In this document: one piece after another, positions 16,795 through 24,100 of the stretch
Position numbering within the stretch: the first letter of the stretch is position 1
Layout: each line of letters opens with the position of its first letter
The notes under the pieces: generated by a model
Database searches by the model: none
The model's input: the letters and a program-made list of their open reading frames with translations, nothing else
What the model was told of the DNA's origin: nothing
Program-made: the position numbers and the translations under genes
Virus record (IMG/VR): IMGVR_UViG_3300036985_005205
Span: 1-36,841 of that record
Source of the DNA: a virus
Reading direction: 5' to 3' (one strand)
Length of the DNA stretch: 36,841 nt

Positions 16795-18222
16795 ATGGCA
16801 AGTGCTTTATTATCTAACCCTACTTATGCATTACAACCGGCAGCGGAGCAAGTAGCGTTGCAAACAAACTATATTACCAACTTTAACTTTTTGAATCAGT
16901 ATCTTCCTGATACTTACGAAAAAGAGTTTGAAAGATATGGTAATAGAACCATCGCATCATTCTTAAGAATGGTAGGTGCTGAGATGCCTTCTAACTCTGA
17001 CCAAATCAAATGGGCAGAACAAGGACGTCTTCACATTAAGTACACTAGCTGTACTTCAAATGCAGCAGTTAACGCTAACACAGCAACTTTCACAGTAGCT
17101 GATGCAGGTGTTACTTACATCGCAATTAGAGTTGGACAAACTCTTATGATTCAAAACAACGCTTCAGGTGTTTTCAACAAAGCAATCGTTACTGTGGTTC
17201 CTTCAGCAACTACTTTCACAGTAGCTTACTACGAGGGCACAGGACAAGCATTTGCTGTTTCTACAGCTTGTACTGTATTCATTTACGGTTCTGAGTTCAA
17301 AAAAGGAACTACCGGAATGGTTGGTTCATTAGAAGCAGAAGACGAAATCTTCTCTAACAAGCCTATTATCTTGAAAGATAAATATGCTGTTAATGGGTCT
17401 GATATGGCTCAAATTGGATGGGTTGAAGTTACTACTGAAAACGGAGCTACAGGTTACTTGTGGTATTTGAAATCAGAGCACGAAACTCGTTTACGTTTTG
17501 AAGACTACATTGAAACTGCAATGATTGAAGCAGTTCCTGCTGCTGCAGGTTCAGGTGCTTTAGCTGCTTTAGGTGGTGTTGCAGGTGGTTCTGAAGGTAT
17601 CTTCTACGTTGTAAATAGTAGAGGTAACGTATGGGGTGGTGGTACACCAACTTCATTATCTGATTGGGATACAATTGTTTCTCGTTTGGACAAGCAAGGT
17701 GCTATCGAAGAAAACGTTGTGTTTGTTAACCGTGGATTGTCTTTCGACATCGACAATATGTTAGCAGGATTAAACGGATTTAGCACAACAACTCCTGCAA
17801 ATTCTGCATCTTTCGGTTTATTCGACAATGATGTTGAAATGGCATTAAACTTAGGTTTCACAGGATTCCGTAGAGGTTATGATTTCTACAAATCTGATTG
17901 GAAATACCTAAATGACCCAACTATGAGAGGTGGATTGAGCAATACTGCTGCTACTGCAACAGGCACAATCACAGGTCTTTTAGTTCCTGCAGGTTCTACA
18001 TCTGTGTATGACCAAATAATGGGTAAAAATGCAAAACGTCCTTTCTTACACGTAAGATACCGTGCTTCAGAAGCTGAAGACCGTAGATACAAAACGTGGA
18101 TTACAGGTTCTGCAGGTGGTGCTCAAACATCTGACTTAGATGCAATGGAGGTTAACTTCTTGTCTGAAAGATGTGTATGTACACTTGGTGCAAATAACTT
18201 CGTATTATTCCGTTTCGGTTAA
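16795..18222 (+). CDS. Major capsid protein (475 aa)
   Basis: The main shell protein, presumably with the HK97 fold. It follows the scaffold by 18 bases and has the expected size. The N-terminal part reads FNFLNQYLPDTYEKEFERYGNR near residues 31-51. Residues about 85-165 look like an inserted small beta domain (IRVGQTLMIQNN, then TTFTVAYYEG). A Gly/Ala-rich loop lies near 250-265. Codon choice differs from neighbours: AAC, TTC, ATC, TAC and CGT are frequent, as expected for the most highly expressed gene. The leader is AATTAATTAAA ending in ATGG without a Shine-Dalgarno sequence. It is followed by a strong hairpin. Identity rests on position, length and codon use plus recalled similarity to marine Bacteroidota phage capsids. 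Confidence 0.85.
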   Translation: MASALLSNPTYALQPAAEQVALQTNYITNFNFLNQYLPDTYEKEFERYGNRTIASFLRMVGAEMPSNSDQIKWAEQGRLHIKYTSCTSNAAVNANTATFTVADAGVTYIAIRVGQTLMIQNNASGVFNKAIVTVVPSATTFTVAYYEGTGQAFAVSTACTVFIYGSEFKKGTTGMVGSLEAEDEIFSNKPIILKDKYAVNGSDMAQIGWVEVTTENGATGYLWYLKSEHETRLRFEDYIETAMIEAVPAAAGSGALAALGGVAGGSEGIFYVVNSRGNVWGGGTPTSLSDWDTIVSRLDKQGAIEENVVFVNRGLSFDIDNMLAGLNGFSTTTPANSASFGLFDNDVEMALNLGFTGFRRGYDFYKSDWKYLNDPTMRGGLSNTAATATGTITGLLVPAGSTSVYDQIMGKNAKRPFLHVRYRASEAEDRRYKTWITGSAGGAQTSDLDAMEVNFLSERCVCTLGANNFVLFRFG

Positions 18223-18236
18223 TATATAAGGTTATA

Positions 18237-18268
18237 AGTTATGCCGCTCTTGATTGGGCGGCATAATT
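18237..18268 (+). terminator. Strong hairpin after the capsid gene (possible terminator or mRNA-end stabiliser)
   Basis: Starting 15 bases after the capsid stop, AGTTATGCCGCTC (18237-18249) pairs with GGGCGGCATAATT (18256-18268) around a 6-base loop, giving 13 pairs with two G-U wobbles and a G/C-rich core in an A/T-rich genome. Only a weak T-bearing stretch (CTAATTAT) follows, so it may terminate poorly and instead protect the 3' end of capsid mRNA or tune read-through. Confidence 0.6.
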
Positions 18269-18276
18269 CTAATTAT

Positions 18277-18401
18277 AGTTATAGAGTCGCTTAGGAGGGT
18301 TATTTTAGTGAGTAAATTCAAAAACTACCGAAGGGTAGGGAAAAAGTCACTTCTTTTTTTGTTTGAATTTTTAAATAATTCAAGTCTGAGGCTCTGTAAC
18401 T
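18277..18401 (+). ncRNA. Candidate structured RNA element between capsid gene and next gene
   Basis: This segment folds by hand into a closed three-way junction. AGTTATAGAG (18277-18286) pairs with CTCTGTAACT (18392-18401) over ten positions including one G-U; after a small internal loop, CTTAGG (18290-18295) pairs with TCTGAG (18385-18390). Inside are one arm closed by AGTGA/TCACT (18307-18311 with 18347-18351) and tipped by CTACC-GAAG-GGTAG (18325-18338), and a second arm TTTGAATT/AATTCAAG (18362-18369 with 18377-18384). AAATTCAAA at 18314-18322 could instead pair with TTTGAATTT at 18362-18370, so two folds compete. It lies in the 5' region of the 247-residue gene. I know no named family that matches; whether it is a cis-regulator or a separate RNA cannot be told. 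Confidence 0.4.
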
Positions 18402-18444
18402 TTTATTAAAAATAAAAATTAAATTAAATTAAATTAAAATTAAA

Positions 18445-19188
18445 ATGGCAACAACACCTTCAGTAAACAAAGTCTATAAATTAACAATAGGCAATCCGCT
18501 TTCATATAGCTTAGCGGCAAGAAATCATCCACGATTCCCTTTAATGTGGTATGATGAAAAAAAGAATGAAAATAGAGCTCTTAGATATGCAATAAATCAG
18601 AAATCTCCTTTTGAGGATGAACAAGACGGAAATGCTATTATTGAGCCAATTATGTTTGAGGACGGATTTTTAAGCGTTCCAAGAACAAATCCTGCACTTC
18701 AAGCTTTCTTACACTATCATCCTTTAAATGGAAGGATTTTTGTTGAGGTAGATGAAGAAAAAGATGCAGCCCACGAGGTTGAAGATTTAGATATTGAAAT
18801 TGATGCATTGGTTGAAGCAAGAAAACTTTCCCTTGAGCAAATTGAAACGCTTACAAGAGTTATGTTTGGTAAAGACCCTTCAACAATTTCAACAGCAGAA
18901 TTAAAACGAGATATTTTAGTGTTTGCTAAAAATGACCCAAGAGGATTCTTGACTACATTGAATGACCCTGAATTGCAATTCCAAGCAAAGATTCGTTTAT
19001 TCTTTGAAGAAAAATTATTAGCATTGCGCAACAACGATAAAGAGGTTTGGTTTAATACACCTACTAACAAGAAAAAAATGTTATCAGTACCATTTGGGGA
19101 AGACCCTTTTGATATGGCAGGATATTTCCTATCAAGCGATGATGGCATTGATTCTCTTAAAATGTTAGAGGCCAATATAGCCAAATAA
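18445..19188 (+). CDS. Conserved virion-associated protein after capsid (247 aa), function unknown
   Basis: A soluble protein with an N-terminal beta-rich half (VYKLTIGNPLSYSLAAR, residues 10-26; MFEDGFLSVPRTNP around 72-85) and a C-terminal helical half from about residue 105 containing STAELKRDILVFAKNDP and ending in a PFGEDPFDMAGYFLSSDDG segment. I recall proteins of this kind always beside the capsid gene in uncultured marine Bacteroidota phages, uncharacterised. Position between the capsid and ring proteins suggests head completion, a decoration role or an assembly factor. It is preceded by a repetitive AATTA leader and followed by an intrinsic terminator, so it closes the head transcription unit. 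Confidence 0.75.
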   Translation: MATTPSVNKVYKLTIGNPLSYSLAARNHPRFPLMWYDEKKNENRALRYAINQKSPFEDEQDGNAIIEPIMFEDGFLSVPRTNPALQAFLHYHPLNGRIFVEVDEEKDAAHEVEDLDIEIDALVEARKLSLEQIETLTRVMFGKDPSTISTAELKRDILVFAKNDPRGFLTTLNDPELQFQAKIRLFFEEKLLALRNNDKEVWFNTPTNKKKMLSVPFGEDPFDMAGYFLSSDDGIDSLKMLEANIAK

Positions 19189-19228
19189 ACTTTTATATTT
19201 AGGATTAGGGTGTCCCCGGTCGGAAATT

Positions 19229-19258
19229 AGCACAGATTTTATTTCTGTGCTTTTTTTT
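19229..19258 (+). terminator. Intrinsic (Rho-independent) terminator
   Basis: AGCACAGA (19229-19236) and TCTGTGCT (19244-19251) form a perfect 8-base stem with a 7-base loop, directly followed by a run of eight T (19251-19258, the first also the last stem base). It lies 40 bases after the stop of the 247-residue gene and just before a promoter-like box, dividing head genes from tail genes. Confidence 0.88.
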
Positions 19259-19261
19259 ATG

Positions 19262-19269
19262 TATATTTG
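19262..19269 (+). promoter_or_regulatory. Putative Bacteroidota promoter -7 element after terminator
   Basis: TATATTTG fits TAnnTTTG and starts three bases after the T-run of the terminator, 14 bases before the ATG at 19284. The expected -33 region would fall inside the terminator hairpin and carries no TTG. A very short leader would result. Confidence 0.5.
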
Positions 19270-19283
19270 TAAAAAGATTTAAA

Positions 19284-20216
19284 ATGATAAACGAAGTTAG
19301 AAATGCAGTACTATCCGTATTGAATAAGAATAATTATGGATATATTTCTCCATCGGACTTCAATTTGTTTGCTGAAAATGCACAGATGGAGATATTTGAA
19401 GATTACTTCAAAAATTATAACAAGGCTATAAATGCTGAAAATGCGCGTACAGCAGGAAGTGATTATGCTGAAATTGAGGGTCCTATTGCTGAAACACTTG
19501 AAGGTTTTTTAGTTACAAATTACTTATCGCATTTGGGTTCAAATAGATACTCAGCACCATCTCTTACTACAACAGGAGACGATGATTATTATATTCTTAA
19601 AATGCTTTGTCATACAAAAAAATTGACATCGGGAACTGCTACATCTGTCCCTTTAGGATTTCTTATAGACTCTACAGCAACATTTTTATCTGATGGTTTA
19701 TCTGTTGGAGATGTTGTTGTTAATGGAAATACCGGTGCTATTGCAACAATTACACAAATATTTTCAAATGTATCATTGGTATTGAGTTCAAATATCTTTA
19801 CAGTAATAGGGCAAGTATATAATATTTACTCAAAAGCAGTAAAAGAAGCGGATAAAGTTAGTGTTGGAAAGATTACAATGCTTAATGCATCGAGCCTAAC
19901 AAGTCCAACTGAATTTTATCCATCATACACTCTTGAGGAAGAAACAATTAAGTTATTTCCCGACACTATAGATGCTAAAGGAAAAGTTGAATGTGTTTAT
20001 TTTAGATACCCTAAAACACCAAAATGGACTTACATTACATTAGTAAGTGGGGAACCGGCTTTTGACCAATCGCAACCCGATTATCAGGACTTTGAACTTC
20101 CTTTTTCAGATATTTATATATTAGTAATGAAGATACTTCAATATTGTGGTATTTCAATTCGTGAGAATGAAGTTGCTCAATTTGGAATGATTCAAGAACA
20201 ACAAAATAATCAATAA
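19284..20216 (+). CDS. Putative head-tail adaptor/ring protein (310 aa)
   Basis: A virion protein in the slot for the ring or adaptor that joins the portal to the short tail. It begins with a helical segment (MINEVRNAVLSVLNKNNYGY) typical of adaptor-like proteins in marine Bacteroidota phages as I recall them. Residues about 113-185 look like an inserted small beta-barrel (LSVGDVVVNGNTGAIATITQ), absent from relatives I remember. The C-terminal part includes YPSYTLEEETIKLFPDTI and VYFRYPKTPKWTY, and a helix at the end (ILVMKILQYCGISIRENEVAQ). Together with the next gene it probably forms the collar. Adaptor assignment is inferred from order and fold impression. Confidence 0.6.
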   Translation: MINEVRNAVLSVLNKNNYGYISPSDFNLFAENAQMEIFEDYFKNYNKAINAENARTAGSDYAEIEGPIAETLEGFLVTNYLSHLGSNRYSAPSLTTTGDDDYYILKMLCHTKKLTSGTATSVPLGFLIDSTATFLSDGLSVGDVVVNGNTGAIATITQIFSNVSLVLSSNIFTVIGQVYNIYSKAVKEADKVSVGKITMLNASSLTSPTEFYPSYTLEEETIKLFPDTIDAKGKVECVYFRYPKTPKWTYITLVSGEPAFDQSQPDYQDFELPFSDIYILVMKILQYCGISIRENEVAQFGMIQEQQNNQ

Positions 20217-20231
20217 TAAAAATAACGAGAA

Positions 20232-21155
20232 ATGGCATATATATCGCAATATGAATATTATGATAACAATGGTAGTGCACCTCAAGATGCAAATTGGGGT
20301 TCGTATCAATATGTTAGCTTAGACGATGTAGTCAATAATTTTTTATTGATGTATTCAGGAAACCACTCATTAGTTAATAACGAAGAACGATACAAAGTAA
20401 TCTTTCACGCAAAACGAGCCATACAAGAGCTTAATTATGATGCGTTCAAAGAAATCAAAGTATTAGAGTTAAGTGTGGCTGATTCGCTAAGATATGTGCT
20501 TCCATCGGACTATGTAAATTGGGTTCGTATCTCATTATACAGAGATGGTTGGTTAAGACCATTGACTGAAAATATTCAAGTGCTTTCTTCAAATGCATAT
20601 TTGCAAGACCAACAAGGGAATATTTTATTTGACCAAAACGGAAATATTCTTCAACCTCAATATTCTGATATTGATTTTGATAGATTGATGAAGTTAAAGA
20701 AAAGCATTTATTTAAACCAAGGCAATCAATTTCACGGAGCTGAAGGTTGGTACTTTGAAGGAATGTGGTATTTTGATTATGGTATTAATACAGCATTTGG
20801 TTTAAATACTGAAACGGCTAATTTTAATCCTACTTTTAAAATAGATAAAAAAGCAGGAGTTATAAATTTTGACTCAAGTATGGCAGGAGAATTATGTATT
20901 CTTGAGTATGTATCTGACGGAATGGAAGGAGGAGATAATTCATTAATTACTGTTAATAAGTTATTTGAACAATATATCTACGCTGCTATTAAATATGAAA
21001 TATTAAACTCTAAATTTGGGGTTCAAGAATATATAGTTGCACGTGCTAAAAAAGAAAGAACAGCATTACTAAGAAATGCAAAAATAAGAATTAGTAATAT
21101 TCATCCGGGAAGACTCTTAATGAATTTAAGAGGAATGGACAAGATAATAAAATAG
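20232..21155 (+). CDS. Putative ring / tail tubular protein (307 aa)
   Basis: The protein starts MAYISQYEYYDNNG and continues with WGSYQYVSLDDVVNNFLLMY, a signature I associate with ring or tail-tube proteins of crAss-like and uncultured marine Bacteroidota podoviruses. The region RYKVIFHAKRAIQELNYDAF (about 56-75) is a long helix, followed by LRYVLPSDYVNWVRISLY, a beta-hairpin common to adaptor proteins of podoviruses (T7 gp11-like position). Residues about 280-307 form a final helix and basic tail. It lies 15 bases after the adaptor gene and ends one base before the tail hub start. It most likely forms the second ring between the portal and the nozzle. Confidence 0.65.
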   Translation: MAYISQYEYYDNNGSAPQDANWGSYQYVSLDDVVNNFLLMYSGNHSLVNNEERYKVIFHAKRAIQELNYDAFKEIKVLELSVADSLRYVLPSDYVNWVRISLYRDGWLRPLTENIQVLSSNAYLQDQQGNILFDQNGNILQPQYSDIDFDRLMKLKKSIYLNQGNQFHGAEGWYFEGMWYFDYGINTAFGLNTETANFNPTFKIDKKAGVINFDSSMAGELCILEYVSDGMEGGDNSLITVNKLFEQYIYAAIKYEILNSKFGVQEYIVARAKKERTALLRNAKIRISNIHPGRLLMNLRGMDKIIK

Positions 21156-21156
21156 T

Positions 21157-24100
21157 ATGGCGAATTTCACAAGAAATTTTTTATCGGGCAGAATGAACAA
21201 AGTTGTTGACCAACGAGTTCTTCCTGAAGGCGAGTATGTTGATGCTATGAATATTAGAATGGGGTCAACTGAAAATTCTGAAGTAGGTGTTATTACTAAT
21301 ACAAAAGGTAATTTACCTTTAACCTCATTGGCTTATTTAGACGGAACTCCTTTAAGCACAAGTGCAAGATGTATCGGAGCTATTGAAGATAGCGCTAATG
21401 AAACTATTTATTGGTTTGTACACGACCCTGAATTTACAGTTGGAGCTACAGGTAAACTTGATTTAGTTGTATCTTACAATGTATTGACCAACATACTAAC
21501 GTATCACGTTATTAGTATTGATAATGGAGGTGGTGTTGATACTACTTTAAATTTTAATCCTTCATATCTTATTACAGGAGTAAATTTAATTAATGATTTA
21601 TTATTTTGGACAGATGATTACAATGCTCCAAGATTTATAAATATACGTCCTATTGGAAATAGATACCCTAATCCAATAGCAAACATTGATACATTAAATC
21701 CTGAAGCAATTCTTGTTATAAAAAAGCCACCTATTGAAGCTCCAACGGTTCAACCCATAACTACAAGTGGTCAAGAGAATTATTTAGAAACAAGATTTAT
21801 ATGTTTTGCATATAGATATAAGTATATAGACGGAGAATATTCAGCTACCTCACAATGGTCAGCACCGGCATTTGTACCAAATCAATTTTCATTTAGTCTT
21901 AGTAGTATGTTAAATGAGGGTATGACCAATTACTGTAATACCGCTATAATAAATTTTAACTCAGGAGGTCCTCTTGTTGTTGGTATTGATTTATTATTTA
22001 AACAATCTGAGAATAATATAATTAAAATTATCCAACAACTTAATAAGGCAGAGGATTTAGGAGGTGTGAATAATCAAGTTTTACAATATTCATTTAATAA
22101 TAGTAAAATATTTACTATACTTAATGAAGCTGAGATTTTAAGACTTTATGATAATGTGCCAAGATATGCTAAAGCCCAAACTATTATGGGTAATAGATTG
22201 ATGTATGGAAATTACGTTGAAGGATATGACTTAATTGATAAAAATGGTCATCCAACTAAAATTGAATATATTACAGATTTCATTACGGAAGTAATCGGAA
22301 GCACAGATGTAGAAGATAGTCTTGGGGCAGGAGTTTATAATATAGACCCTGCATCCGAAGGATTATCTGTAGGCGATTCTATTATATATTTTGATTTAGC
22401 AGGACAAAATTTGGTAGAAGGTTCTGCTATATCTGTAGATGTAAAAATAGCTCATAGTTTATTCACAGGATATACTCCTTTTCCTGACCAAGAAACACAA
22501 AATGTTGATTTATCGTTTGGTTACTTGTTAACAGACTCATATACATCTGTTTATGAGTTAGCATCAAGTCCTGAATTTCAGGCAGCAGTAGGTACTACTT
22601 TGAATATACTTCCTGTTTCAACTACAATAGTAGGACAAGAAACGTCTTGTAGTGGCATTACCTTTACAGACTCATTTAACTGTGCATTGCCTAATAATTT
22701 AGGTACCGCTCCTGATGATTTTACAAAATATGGTAGTGGTATAAATGCTATACTACAACCTATAAAAATAATAACTACACCTGCTAGTACTTCAATTGGA
22801 TTTCAATTTCCTGCAATGGAATATGTAGATGACATTACTATTCCAACTAAAAGAGTTTATGAGTATTATCAAGTTACTTATGCAAATGTTGCTTTTCAAG
22901 AAATTGCAAGTCCTCAAAGTTTACATAGTAATAGAGGATATGAAGTTGGTATTGTATATATGGATGAATTTAATAGGTCCACAACTGCTTTAGTAAGTAC
23001 AAATAATGCACAGCATATTCCTTGCGGATATTCTGCAAATAAAAATAGTATTCAAGTTACTATACCGGTTGCTCAAAGAGCCCCTGAATGGGCTACACGA
23101 TACAAATTTGTAATTAAACCCGATGCTGAAAGATATGAAACTATTTTCAGTAATTTATATTTTATCAATCCTGAGACTAACGAAGTATGGCTTTTGCTTG
23201 AAGGAGAGAATATGAGAAAGGTTGAGAATGGAGATAAGTTAATCGTAAAAGCCGATACTATAGGTCCTACTCCTAATTGTGTATATACTACAGTTTTAGA
23301 AAAAACATCTCAAGTAGAAGGATTTATTAAAATACCTAGCACTATTGACCCTACTGTAGATATAAACATACCTGCAGGTTTATATATAAAATTAAATCCA
23401 AATAATTTCAACTTAGTAACAGATGAAAATGCAATAATAGCTCCGGGTAAAAAAGAAGCTTCAGGTAGTGATGGAGCCCACGCTTTTCTAAGTTATCCTA
23501 TGAATATTGAAGACCCTGCAAATCCGGGTATGTATGTTGATTATGACATTCCTGCAGGAAGTAGAATAGAATGGTATGTGGATTGGAATAGACCGGGTGT
23601 AAAAGGAAAATGTGAGCCTAGAGGGTATAGATTAGATAAAGTATATACGTCATCATCAGATTATGATAATATGTATGATTGGTTTGTTGGAGATAATATT
23701 GCTCTTACTATAAATTCAGGTACTCAAAAACAAGATAATGAAGTAAATGAATTTATTCCCGGAACAAGTGTTTATTTAGTTGACTCAGCTACTGAAATTA
23801 ATTATTGGCAATTTTATAGAAATCCAACTACTAATCAACTTATTATTAGATGGAGTAGTACAAATAGCTGCACGGGAGGAAGAGTTAATTATCCTCGTAG
23901 CCGTAGAATCTACATTGAGGCAGATATTACAGTATTTCGTGCGGAAAATACAATTGTTTTTGAAACTGAACCTGCCGATGCTTTACCTGATGTATTCTTT
24001 GAAAATGAATTATCATTTGCAATAGATGCTGATGGTAATCATTCAGGTAATATTCAAAACCAAGATATTGCAGGTAATGTTCCTGCTATAATAGATACTA

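Noticed and set aside
18717-19184. Minus-strand frame of 155 codons opposite the 247-residue gene
   Set aside because: It has no leader, and the plus-strand gene has a recognised phage-type leader, terminator and context.
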